Below, piece after piece: positions 1 through 11,189 of a stretch of 64,000 nucleotides of DNA (the stretch's first letter is position 1; each line of letters starts with the position of its first letter). This DNA is from Ceratopteris richardii (Eukaryota > Streptophyta > Polypodiopsida > Polypodiales > Pteridaceae), in NCBI GenBank assembly GCA_020310875.1, contig CM035413.1, positions 186,435,855 through 186,499,854 on the forward strand. The letters are read 5' to 3'. Both the position numbers and the translations under genes were made by a program. Below the pieces are notes generated by a model. It was not told where the DNA came from. It searched no databases and saw nothing but the letters and a program-made list of their open reading frames with translations.

Positions 1-1680
1 TAAATGCTTCTGCACCAAGGGTGGTGGGGATCTCTCTAACTTTGGTGGTAGCGACATGAGTGGTGGTGAGGGTAGTGGCTTTAGAGGTGAGCACTACACT
101 GGTGATCCATTCAGTTATGATGGGGCATGATAGAGGAATACGTATAGGCAGTACGAAGGCTCTATGGGAGACTAATGTGGAGAGGGTTGAGGTGAGGGTG
201 ATTCAGGGACATGTTAGCATGTGATCGTGCCCCTTATGTGCATTCCTACCCTTGCCTTGGTTGATTTATGGCCTTTCTTGGAGATACCTTTAAACCACTT
301 TAACACTTCACTGGTCATAGCACACTTGACATGTATATCGTAGGCTAGATACATATATACAGTTATGGTGATGGCACAATAGCCATGGATGACTCTCTTT
401 CGTGCCCATCTTTGCTGTGCTAAATAAAATTGTTCCCAAATCTACTTAGCAAGATCGATAATTTGGGGCCCCGTAATCGCTAAGTATAGCCCAAACCAAA
501 TACATTTTGTAGTATCATGAAACGGTCTTGAGCCAAAAAAGAGAAATGCTGCATACATACACATAGTGGTTTTGATAGCTCTGGTGTAATGGCAAAAATA
601 TCCACCCACTTAAGAACATCTCCTCTTTTCATTGGCTCTGGAATGAGCCTCTCCCTTTTCGTTGGAGTGTGCATGCCGTAGATCTTGAGTGCAACTCTGA
701 TGAGATTGGCCAAGAGATATAACTTCTTAAAAGGGGGATCGATAACTAGTGAGGGAAAAATGAACATCCCTAGCAACTCCTTCCTAATAGGGGGTTGGAC
801 AGTGGTCACCGAATAAAAACACTGATAGAAGTATGGTTTGGGGAGGGGAGCACTACAATACTCTATAAATCCTGCTCGTGCCTAAATTGGCTATAACTCA
901 AAATTTTGAAGGGCTTCAAATTCGCATGAGAAGAATTGGTATCTTCCCCATGTGTTGCCACTAAAGCATAGCATTGCGTCATAGATGTAGTTTGCATCAG
1001 CCAAAGGTCTAGCTAATCCCTGGAACCAATGGGAGTTATTGTGTACTTTTTCAGTTCTTCCAATGGGAGGATCCTCAATTGGCATTGGACCCATAAAATC
1101 TTGGAATTCTAGTGGTTTCATTCCAAAGTAGATCTCAACCAACAAATTATTGAAATTTACTGCTCGGGTGTTGGTGCCAACCTCGGAGGTTTCTTCAGTT
1201 TGCATGGTGATTTGAATGTGTGTGTATATGATCTACTACAAAAGGATAACACATTAGTATGGAAATTAATTATGATCCCAATAGAGTGAGAGAACAGTCC
1301 TTTTCCATACCTGATGCATAACTTGTGTAGCAATGTGTTGTGAGATAGTTGATATAATGCCTTTCCAGAAGCTAATGCAGGTCGGTAGACATCCTACATG
1401 CCCTTGAATAATGCATACATTACTTTTGATGAGACTTTATTAGAAGTGATACTGGGTTAGTGGGAATGATTTATAGAGGGTTTAGTTGTGGGTGAATGTC
1501 TACAAGGATAAGGGTTAGTCGTGAGAGGTGTTATGCTGTACAAAGGATTGTGTGGATATTTTTGGACGCATTTCGGCATCCATTTTCTAAGAGTTTGTGT
1601 GTGGGTATGTTTTTTGGGTGAGGTACAAAGGATGAATCTAGCAATGAAGTGTCGATGGGTGGGATGATTTTGGAGGGATG
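1..1680. other. Unrecognised sequence left of Copia-1
   Basis: This is the flank into which Copia-1 inserted; it resumes at 8016. The plus strand at 1-130 reads as a short Gly/Ser-rich stretch ending in TGA. The minus strand has two ORFs listed separately. I see no LTR, primer site or known transposon motif. It may be remnant host sequence or an old element decayed past recognition. Confidence 0.4.
480..1205 (-). pseudogene. Unidentified minus-strand coding remnant in two ORFs
   Basis: Two neighbouring minus-strand ORFs, 891-1205 (104 codons) and 480-809 (109 codons), have ordinary amino-acid composition and no low-complexity bias. They could be pieces of one protein broken by a stop or indel in the 80-base gap, which also has readable codons. 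The upstream piece begins with an acidic stretch and later holds Trp, Phe and Tyr-rich segments. The downstream piece is hydrophobic to mixed, with Cys near its end. I recognise no domain. Alternatives are the N-terminal part of a transposon protein of unknown type or chance ORFs. No promoter or splice signals were evident. Confidence 0.25.
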
Positions 1681-1685
1681 TTTAT
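1681..1685. repeat. Target-site duplication TTTAT, left copy (Copia-1)
   Basis: TTTAT directly precedes the TG of the 5' LTR. The same five bases directly follow the CA of the 3' LTR at 8011-8015. A 5-bp duplication is the usual mark of LTR-retrotransposon integrase. Confidence 0.85.
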
Positions 1686-2765
1686 TGTTGGAAAATCAAG
1701 CTTACACTATGCTTGAGGTGGATTTGATCTACATCAAGGGCTACCACGTCGAAAGAATATCCGTTCGAGAGTTCTTTTTCATATGCTCATTTATTGTATT
1801 TTTTTTTGAGAGATTTTTGATGGTTCATTTACCCTTGTAAAAGCCTTGAGCTTTACACATGTAAAGGTAGAAAGATAGAGCCCAAATCCCATGAATTTGT
1901 GGTGCTTGAAGTTGCATTCAATCAAGCAATCAATCACCTAAAAGTAGATCAAAGTAGATCTTCACTTTTCCTAGATTGTAGGAAAGTGAATTGATTCCCT
2001 CCAACAACCATTCCCACCTTCATTTGAATTCAAATTCAACTTGTAAAACTCATGGGACAATCCTAGAGGCTATATAAGGACTTGAAATCACTTGTACCTT
2101 ACATGGAAGCAATATACATACACTTGTGACCATCATTGTCTTGCTCCTTCAATTCTCTGCATCATCTTCTTCGCCAACAGTAATCTTGCAGAGGCTGCTG
2201 CTCTCTCCCCAGAGCTCCAAATTGAGTGCAAGATAACTCATTAGAAAGGTATAAGTGTCTTATGTATGCTTGTAAAGTTTCAAAGCATTTGGTTTAGTAG
2301 ATTTGCAGACATCTCAGTTTTTCTATCTTGGGGTCAATCTCTGCATATTCCTGAAAAATAGGAAGTACCACCGGTGAATGTCGCATTCATTCCTATAGCA
2401 TATTTTGCTTATTCCTTATAAGTTTGTGCATTCCATACACTCAACCTTATGTGTATCACTCCCATAAAGGATTTTGTCTAATTGTAATCACGCTGGTCTC
2501 TATGGGCATTTGAAGTTCATTGTCTCTTCCATAGATAGTAAGTTTTTTGAGCTAGTCGACACGTGAACCTATCTGTTTTGTATCGACTCATTCTCCTTGA
2601 TGCTCCAAAGTACATAGTGTGTTTATTTGCACTTATCACATGCTTATAAGGTCTATTTGAGTCTCCATAAGCTCAAGGGCTGGTCTTGTGCCGGTTGGCT
2701 TGACCAAACTTTGTCGCTTCGAAACGCACTTTTCTACCTTCGACAAGCTTCTCCAAGTTCTTTTA
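1686..2765 (+). repeat. Copia-1 5' LTR
   Basis: It starts TGTTGGAAAATC and ends TTCTTTTA, where the 3' copy ends TTCTTTCA, so the terminal CA has mutated to TA. It aligns along its whole length with 6935-8010. A TATATAAGG box sits at 2071-2079, inside the LTR as expected for the element promoter. Confidence 0.92.
2071..2079 (+). promoter_or_regulatory. TATA box of Copia-1 LTR promoter
   Basis: TATATAAGG lies about 385 bases into the LTR and is conserved in the 3' LTR at 7321-7329. Position and conservation fit the U3 promoter, which would place transcription start near 2100. The start site itself is inferred. Confidence 0.6.
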
Positions 2766-2766
2766 G

Positions 2767-2778
2767 TGGTATCAGAGC
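2767..2778 (+). other. Primer binding site (initiator Met-tRNA) of Copia-1
   Basis: TGGTATCAGAGC starts one base after the 5' LTR. It is the standard complement of the 3' end of initiator Met-tRNA used by plant Copia elements. Confidence 0.9.
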
Positions 2779-2787
2779 TAGATCAAG

Positions 2788-5700
2788 ATGGGTGACGGCT
2801 TTCCCTCAATGATTGAGAAGCTTGATTGACACAACTATGCGGCTTGGAAAATCAGAATGGAGGCCTATTTGCAAGGTAGAAATCTTTATGGAATTGTAGC
2901 ACGTGATGAAGCTATGCCTATTCCAAGATCCAAAGGAGGATCTACACAAGAGGAGACAGGTAAGGTCACGCTTTGGTGTGCAAGGGGTGCTCAAGCAAGG
3001 TCGTACATACTAAAATCTATCTCTGACTTTCTATTACCACATATTAGAGGATGCAAGACATCTCAAGAGACTTGGAATGTCCTCGGGACTTTCTTTTCTG
3101 CTAGTATCAAAGCAAGAAAGAATCATCTTTGGAATGAGTTCAACCAAATGAAGAAGACACCTAAACAAACCATCACAGAGTTTGTTACCAAGGTCAAGGA
3201 GGTTGCGGATCAGTTAGCATCCATTGGAGAGCTGATTGAAGAAGAGGTCATCATGAGGCAAATTCTCAACGGCATTCAAAGTGATAAGCAATGGCAATCC
3301 TTCCCGACGGCTTATGATCTCATCATGGATGTGCAAACTCTAGACTTCAACATCTTTCTTGGACAACTCTTCAATCAAGAAGCCAACAATAGCATAAAGG
3401 AAGGTAACTCTTATCATGGTAATTCAACTAGTGCTCTATATGCAGATAAGAAGGATAAGAAGCAAAAAGGCAAGAAGAAGGAAGAAGATGAAGAAGAGAC
3501 TTCCCAAGCCAACTTTGCAAGCAAGAGCAAGTGGAAAGGGAAGAAGAAAGGACCAAAGCAAGAAAAAGCCAAAGGTTAGAATGTTCAACCTTGTGCCATA
3601 TGCAATAAGACCAGCCACACCACTCAGAATTGCTGGTTCAATGGGAAGACCCAAAAAGGAAGTGGAAGAGGTGGATATGGCAGCAATAGAGGCAGAGGTG
3701 GACACAGAAGCTATAATAGAAGGGACTACAACAATTATTCACAAGATCAACCACATGAAGACTCATTGCTTCTCATGAATCTAAGCCACAAAGAAGGTAA
3801 AGAAGATGACCATTTGTTCTACATAGATTCAGGATGTTCGAATCATGTTGCAAGAAACATTGCTCTTCTATCTGACTTGGAAAGTCCAAAGCATAGACAT
3901 GAAGTGCAAACAGGGGATGACACAAAACACAATGTGGAGAAGATTGGTAATGTCAAAGCTTCCAATGGCAAGACAAACATTCTGAGTAAGGTTCTCTATG
4001 TACCCACTATCACTAAAAACCTAATAAGTGTAGACCAAATAGTTGAAAAAGGCTTGCAAGTTAGGTTCACCCAACATGGAGCTTTTGTGGAAGATCCATG
4101 TCAAGGCTTCAAGAAGATAGCCTGAGGTGAGAAGCATGGTAGGCTCTTTACTTTTGAAGTAGGAGAAACTAGGAACATAGCTCTATTCAACTTTGGGTCT
4201 CAAACCCTAAGTGAGCTTGAAGTGTGGCATAAGAGACTTGCTCATGTGAATGAAAGAACCTTGAAGGATATATGCAGGGATCAAAGTGTTCTAGGACTGC
4301 CGAACATATCAAAGCAACACATGATCAATAGGTGTGATGCATGTCAGATTGGGAAGGCACAAAGACAACCATTCAACCACAAACGCTACATCCACAACAA
4401 CTTATTGGACTTAGTACATATAGATGTATGGGGACCAAGTCAAGAACCTTCATTGGCAGGATCAAGGTATTATGTCTCATTTATTGACGATCATAGTAGA
4501 TGGATTGTTCTATACTTTATCAAGAGTAAGAATGAAGTTTTTGATTGCTTCAAGAATTAGCTTGCACATGTGGAGAATCATAGATCTGATGGAGGGGGAG
4601 AATACTTCTCTAAAGAGTTTGATGAGTTCTTGTAGGACAAAGGTATCAAAAGGGAAGTGACTACTAGGTACTCTCCTCAACTAAATGGAATTGCGGAGAG
4701 GAGAAACAAGACATTGGTTGGATCAGCTCGAACAATGCTTGAAGAGAAGAAGTTGCCACATTATCTATGGGCATAAGCTATTTCAACTGCTGTGTACCTT
4801 GTCAATAGACTACCATCCAAATCACTTCAAGGTATGACTCTTATGAAGCATGGCATGGAAGAAAACCTAGTCTTGGACATTGCAAGGTTTTTGGTTGTTT
4901 AGCTTATGTTCATGTACCATCACAAATAAGAGGTAAGCTAGAAGAAAGGGCAACAAAGGTAGTGTTTATTGGATATGATTCAACTCAGATGGGTTACAGG
5001 TTCTTCAATCCTTCAACCAAGCAATTCACTACAAGTAGAGATGTTGTGTTTGAAGAACACAGGTCTTGGTATGATGAAGACAAACAAAAGATAACACTAC
5101 CATATGATCTTGATTCTGACTCTCATCAATTAGGAAGCAAGCATGATACACAGGTCTAGGATCCAAGAAGTGATACAGACAATGACCAAGATGAAAGGGA
5201 AAAGGATGACAAGCTATGGAAGTCAAGAGGCAAAGCAAAGATGCAAGTGATTGGAGAATGCTCCAAACAAGCACCTAGAAGATGAGCAAGAGAGAAGAAA
5301 CAACCAGAAAGGTATGGATATGATTCCACATTTGTTACGAAGCATTCAATCTACTTGGAAAAAGACTCTATTTTAGAGGAACCCTCAACCTATGAAGAGG
5401 CAAAGGGAAACCCTAATTGGGAAAAGGCCATGAAAGAAGAGATAGATGCATTGAAGGAGATGGACACTTGGGATTTGGTTCCAATGTCACCGAATCAAAA
5501 GGTAATTGGTTGCAGATGGGTATATAAAGTTAAAAGAAACTCAGATGGATCAGTTTGCAGGTACAAGGCAAGATTAGTTGCCAAAGCATGCTCACAAACT
5601 CATGGTATAGACTATGAGGAAACATTATCACCGGTTGCAAAGATGACTACAATCAGGACATTGCTAAGTGTAGCTGCTGCAAGGAATTGGAGTCTCCTCC

Positions 5701-6926
5701 AACTTGATGTGAAAAATGCATTCTTAAATGGTTGGATAAGTGAAGAGGTATACATGTCACAACCACCAGGTTTTGAAAACCTAATCATCCATCTTATGTT
5801 TGCAGACTTAAGAAAGCATTGTATTGATTGAAACAAGCTCCTAGAGCTTGGAATTACAGGTTGGTTACATATCTTCAAGATCAAGGGTTCAAAGCTAGCA
5901 GCTCAAATCCTTCTCTATTCATCAAAAGGGATCACAATGAAGTTATCTATCTATGTGTATATGTAGATGATATTATTGTGATAGGTGATGATCTAAATGG
6001 CATTCAAAGGATCAAGAGACACATGCAAGAGGAGTTCAAAATCAGTAGGTGAGCTCACGTATTTCCTAGGTATGCAGGTGATATACATAGATGAAGGAAT
6101 GTATTTGACACAAAGAAGATACATTGAGGATCTTCTTCTCAAGTTCAAAATAGAGAACACTAAACCTGCAGGTACACCTTTGGAGATGAATCATAAACTA
6201 AGTGTTTAGGAAGGTGAGAAAATTGAAGACATTAAAGAGTACCAAAGCTTGGTAGGTAGCTTGATATATGCTACTCATACAAGGGCAGACATCTCATATA
6301 GTGTGGGAGTGCTTAGTCAATTCATGCACTCACCAAGAAGACCACACATGGATGCGGCTAAGAGAGTACTTAAGTATCTCAAAGGTACAATCAATGAAGG
6401 TATATTCTATCCTGACTCTTCAGATTTGGATATCAAAATCTACTCAGATGCAGATTGGGCAGGAGCTAAGGATGATAGAAAAAGTACATCTGGTTACTTA
6501 GCATTTGCAGGTTCGAAGCTAGTGTCATGGAGTTCCAAGAAGCAACCAACATTTGCATTGTCTTCAAATGAAGCAGAGTACAGAGGCTTGACCATAGCAA
6601 CTCAAGAGGAAATATGGTTAAAATCATTGTATACAGATTTGGGACTTGTGAGTTCCAAACCTCACATATTTGGAAATAATGTTAGTTCCATGCATCTAGC
6701 GGCAAATCCTATTTTCCATGCGAGAACCAAGCACATAGAAGTCCATTACCACTTCATCAGGGAGAAGCTCATGGCAAAGAAGATTGACATTTCTTTTGTT
6801 CCAACTGAAAAGCAAGTAGCAGATATGATGATGAAGGCACTTGATGGAATAAAGCTTTGTAGATTCAAAGCTATGGCAGGTATTCAACCTATCAGAGAAC
6901 AAAGACTCAAGCATACTTTAGCTTGA
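2788..6926 (+). pseudogene. Copia-1 gag-pol polyprotein, degenerate
   Basis: The ATG at 2788 follows the primer site. One reading frame runs to about 4830 through gag, a CCHC knuckle (C-x2-C-x4-H-x4-C, ~3590-3640), protease (DSG near 3827), the HHCC integrase domain (4222-4370) and the start of the integrase core. It is broken by stops at 2827 (TGA), 3577 (TAG), 4123 (TGA), 4558 (TAG), 4633 (TAG) and 4774 (TAA). After a frameshift, the rest of integrase and the RT follow, with stops at 5157 (TAG) and 5283 (TGA). The RT catalytic motif YVDD is intact near 5960. RNase H (6420-6926) lies downstream of further frameshifts and the TAG at 6207. Most stops replace conserved Gln or Arg. Non-functional, though trans-mobilisation by a related active copy cannot be excluded. 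Confidence 0.9.
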
Positions 6927-6933
6927 GGGGGAG
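6925..6933 (+). other. Polypurine tract of Copia-1
   Basis: GAGGGGGAG stands one base before the 3' LTR. It is the typical plus-strand priming site of Copia elements. Confidence 0.8.
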
Positions 6934-6934
6934 C

Positions 6935-8010
6935 TGTTGGAACATCAATCTTATACTATGCTTGAGGTGGATTTGATCTAGATCAAAGGCTATCGCATCG
7001 AAAGAATATCCGTTAGAGAGTTCTTTTTCATATGCTCATTTATTGTTTTTTTTTTTTGAGAGATTTTTGATGGTTCATTTACCGTTGTAAAATCCTTGAG
7101 CTTTACACATGTAAAGGTAGAAAGATAGAGCACAAATCCCATGAATTTGTGGTGGTTGAAGTTGCATTGAATCAAGCAATCAATCACCTAAAAGTAGATC
7201 AAAGTAGATCTTCACTTTTCCTAGATTGTAAGAAAGTGAATTGATTCCCTCCAACAACCATTCCCACCTTCATTTGAATTCAGATTCAACTTGTAAAAGT
7301 CATGGAACACTCCTAGAGGCTATATAAGGACTTGAAATCACTTGTAAATTACATGGAAATAATGTACATACACTTGTGACCATCATTGTCTTTCTCCTTC
7401 AATTCTCTACATCATCTTCTTCGCCAACAGTAATCTTGCAAAGGTTGTTGCTCTCTCCCCAGAGGTCCAAATTGAGTGCAACATGCCTCATTGGAAAGGT
7501 ATAAGTACCTTGTTTATGCCTGTAATTCAAGGCATTTGGTTTAGTAGATCTGGAGAAATCTCAGTTTTTCTGTCTCAGGGTCAATCTCTACGTATTCCTG
7601 AGAAATAAGAAGTACCACCGGTGAATGTCGCATTCATTCCTATAGCATATTTTGCTTATTCCTTATACTTTTGTGCATTCCATACACTAAATCGTATGTG
7701 TATCACTCCCATAAAAGGATTTTCTCTAATTGTAATCACGCTGGTCGCTATGGGCATTTGAAGTTCATTGTCTCTATAGATAGTAAGTTTTTTGAGCTAG
7801 TCGACCCGTGAACCTATCTGTTTTGTATCGACTCATTCTCCTTGATGCTCCAAAGTACATAGTGTGTTTCTTTGCACTTATCAAATGCTTATAAGGTCTA
7901 TTTGAGTCTCCATAAGCTCAAGGGCTGGTCTTGTGCTGGTTGGCTTGACCAAACTTCGTCGCTTCGAAACACACTTTTCTACCTTTGACAAGCTTCTCCA
8001 AGTTCTTTCA
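6935..8010 (+). repeat. Copia-1 3' LTR
   Basis: It starts TGTTGGAACATC and ends TTCTTTCA, followed by the TTTAT duplication. It is collinear with the 5' LTR and keeps the TATA box at 7321-7329. Confidence 0.92.
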
Positions 8011-8015
8011 TTTAT

Positions 8016-8586
8016 TACATGTTTTGGGTATTCAGCTAGAAGATAGTCCTTGGGTACCTAGATCTGTGTGGGGCTGGGTTGGTTTGTCACGTACTTCTTG
8101 CTGATCCAAATTTGTTAAGTTCTTATCCATGGAGAAGAAGGTCAAGGGGATGTTAGATGTAGATTTTGATTCTGTTGTGGCTTCTTCTTGTCATGGCATG
8201 CACTACCAGAAACAATTATTGCTTTTTGACCTTTTGGCATCCATACTTGCTTTATGTCTATTGCCTTGTCATGTTGATATTGCTTGCACCATGGGGTCGT
8301 CTAGGAGTGTCGTTGATTTGGGTTCCTAAATCATGATTGAATCTTATGAGGTTGTGGTTGGTAGGTGGGGTGGACACTCTACTTTGCAAAAGAAGGGAGG
8401 TCCAATACTTGCATGACTTGCCCATCAGGAAGTGAGGCATTCTGCACAACCGATCTAGGTAGGTGTATAAGAAGTGTGGAGGATGGGCCTGAAGATGCTA
8501 TAGTGCCCATTTGCCCACTGATGTAACCCACTTGACCACTGATGTAGTCCACCTAACCCATTTGGTGGGTGGTGATCTCTTCTTGT
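8016..8586. other. Unrecognised sequence between Copia-1 and Copia-2
   Basis: This is the right-hand flank of the Copia-1 insertion, about 570 bases. It contains only short ORFs without recognisable motifs and no LTR. Near 8520-8570 the phrase TGATGTARYCCAC recurs, a minor local duplication. It is probably continuous with the 1-1680 sequence. Confidence 0.4.
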
Positions 8587-8772
8587 TGTTGGAGGAGATC
8601 GTGGATAATCACAAGAGATGAATTGGTACAGCTAAAACCTACTTCACACTTGCTATAAGTGATGGATGGAGAGTGTTGTGGGACTCTTTAGCTAGCTAAT
8701 AAGCATAAGTAATCACATATGTTTCTTGGAAGATGATCCACTAATGACACATATGTTTCTTGGAAGATGAGT
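8587..8772 (-). repeat. Copia-2 3' LTR, truncated
   Basis: It matches 17318-17497 up to GATCCACTAATGA, then switches directly into the RNase H reading frame. The start of this LTR and the end of RNase H are therefore deleted. A 23-bp segment ending TTGGAAGATGA occurs twice, at 8714-8736 and 8748-8770, the second copy at the deletion joint. Confidence 0.75.
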
Positions 8773-9554
8773 TGATACATAGGATAATTGGATATCCTTG
8801 CTAAGAAATTTCTCCCTTACATAATGATAGTGCACTTCAATGTGCTTATTCCTAGCATGGTATACATGATTCGCAGCCAAATGAAGTGAACTAGTGTTAT
8901 CTCCAAAGATAATTGGAGTGTAGGAAGGTATCTCCAAATCTGCACACAACTACTTAAGCCACATAGCTTCCTGAGTTGCATTTGTCAAACCTCTATATTT
9001 AGCTTCTGTGGAAGATAAGGCCACAATTGGCTGCTTTTTGGATACCAAGATATGAGTTTTGAACCTACAAAAGATAGGTACCCTGAGGTGCTCCTCCTAT
9101 CATCCTTGGAGCTAGCCCAATCTGCATCAAAATATATCTTTATATCTATGTCAGAAGTGAAGGGATAGAACAATTCCTCATTCATTGTACCCTTTGAATA
9201 CTAAAGTACCCTCTTTGCAGCTTCCATATGAGGGTTCCTTGGTACATGCATGAGCTGACTCAATGTACTTATTGCATAGGAAATATCTACTTTTGTCAAA
9301 GTAGCATACTTAAGACTACCCACAAGTTGTTGATTTCTTGTAACATCTTCAAGTAGTTCACCTTCATGTGAACTTAGCTTATGGTTGAGCTCCATAGGAA
9401 TAGCTGCAACTTTAGTGATATCCATCTTAAACTTTACCAACATATCATGTATATACTTCCTTTGTGTGATGAATATACTTGAATCTATATACACAAGTTC
9501 TAAGCCAAGGAAGTAGGTTAATAGCCCTAGATCACTGATTTTGAATTCCTTCAT
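8713..9554 (-). pseudogene. Copia-2 RT C-terminus and RNase H, degenerate
   Basis: Minus-strand ORFs 9201-9554, 8985-9185 and 8713-8949 give, in order, the RT thumb/connection, RNase H with the DADW motif, and the late RNase H block with the conserved HIEVHYH motif. The first two keep the frame of the upstream RT and are separated from it and from each other by single stops; the last is shifted. The conserved C-terminal block after the HYH motif is missing because of the deletion into the LTR. Confidence 0.85.
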
Positions 9555-9569
9555 TAATTGAGCCTTGAC

Positions 9570-11179
9570 CTACTTGATACCATCAAAATCATTACCTATA
9601 ATAATGATATCATCTACATAGACACATAAGTAGACGACCTCTGATTTATTCTTCTTAACAAATAAAGAAGAGTCTACCTTGCTTGCCACAAAGCCTTGAT
9701 CATGCAAATAGGTAACAAGTATATGGTTCCAAGCTCTAAGATCTTGCTTGAGATGATAGAGTGCTTTTCTAATCTTGCATACATACCTTGCTTTTTCTTC
9801 ATCTTCAAAACTTGGTGGTTGTGCCATATACACTTCTTCTGATATACAACCATTTAAGAATGCATTTTTGACATCTAACTTGTATAAATTCCATTTTTTT
9901 GATGCAGCAAGACTTACCAATACCCTGATTGTTGGCATCTTTGCCACAAGTGAAAATGTTTCTTCATAGTCTACTCCATGTGTCTGGGTAAATCCCTTTG
10001 CCACTAGCCTTGCCTTGTACATGTTTATAGAACCATCAGAGTTCTTTTTCAATTTGTATATCCACCTTGAACCAATTACCTGCATATGTGGCTTCTTGGG
10101 AACTAGATCCCAAGTGTGGTTTTCCGGCAATGCTTCCACTTCTTCCTGCATGGCTTCTCTCCACTCTTTCTTCTTCTTAGCCTCTTCAAATGAAGAAGGC
10201 TCCTCTGCCATAAAATCTTTAGTGATATACATAGAGTGCTTTGTGACTAGGGATGTATCATATCCATACTTTATGGGCTTCCTACTTTCTCTTTGTGATC
10301 TCCTTGAAGCTTGATTGGAAGACTCGGGTAGATCCTCTAATTGCTTGTATTTGAACTTTCCTCTTGAATTCCAATCTTTGAAGTCAAGCTGCTCCTCATC
10401 TTCTATGTTGATGTCCTCTGCTTGGTGTGGATCTTCTTGAGTGAGGGTTGGAAAATCATTTTCCAAATCATATGGTAACTTGACCTTCCTGCAATCATCT
10501 TCAAACCATGAATTATTCTCATCAAATACTACATCCCTACTAAATATGAATGCCTTGTTAGTGGGATTGTATAGTCTATATCCCTTTTGATTCTGATCAT
10601 ACCCAAAAGATATATATTTCTCAGCCTTAGGGTCAAGCTTCCCTCTGATTTGTAATGGGATGTGTGCATAGGCAATATTGCACCCAAATATTTTACAATG
10701 ATCCAATGAGGGTCTCCTACCATTCCATGCTTCATATGGTGTCATACCATCCAATGATTTGGATGGAAGCCTATTGACCAAGTAGGTGGCTGTGGATATA
10801 GCCTCTACCCATAAATAATTACCTATTTTTTTCTCATTTAACATAGACCTAGCTGCTTCAACAATCAACTTGTTCCTTCTCTGTGCCACTCCATTCAATT
10901 CAGGAGTATACTTGGTTGTTACTTCCCTCTTTATGCCTCTATCCTGTAGAAATAGATCAAACTCATGTGAAAAGTACTCATCACCTCCATCAAAGCTGAT
11001 TCTCTTCAAGCTCCTTCCTGTTTGGTTTTCAACTAGTGAAAAATACTTCTTGAAACATGTAAAAACTTCATCCTTATGTTTCATGAAATAGAGGATTGTC
11101 CATCTACTATAATGATCAATAAATGAGACAAAGTACCTTGATCCTGAGATGGATGGATGTTTTCTAGGACCCCACACAT
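9570..11179 (-). pseudogene. Copia-2 integrase core and reverse transcriptase
   Basis: A 535-codon open stretch codes for the integrase catalytic core starting inside its DVWGP motif, then the GKG-type linker, then RT with the ARLVAKGF block and the YVDD motif. It ends at a TAG (9570-9572) where Gln would continue into 9201-9554 in the same frame. The N-terminal integrase HHCC domain and the end of protease are missing. The ORF instead abuts Gypsy-1 sequence at about 11182. The length of intact frame suggests this copy is younger than Copia-1 or decayed less. It lacks a native start codon. Confidence 0.88.
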
Positions 11180-11189
11180 CAGTTCTAGG

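Larger units (their letters stand above)
1686..8010 (+). mobile_element. Copia LTR retrotransposon (Copia-1), full length, coding capacity lost
   Basis: The element is bounded by direct repeats of about 1.08 kb (1686-2765 and 6935-8010) and a TTTAT target duplication. A Met-tRNA primer site follows the 5' LTR and a purine tract precedes the 3' LTR. The domain order gag, CCHC, protease, integrase, RT, RNase H places it in Ty1/Copia. The coding region carries at least nine stops and several frameshifts, so it cannot move on its own. Visible LTR differences are scattered substitutions and small indels (roughly 95% identity by eye), so the insertion is moderately old. Confidence 0.93.

Noticed and set aside
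8129-8329. 66-codon ORF right of Copia-1
   Set aside because: It is short, without motif and without supporting context.
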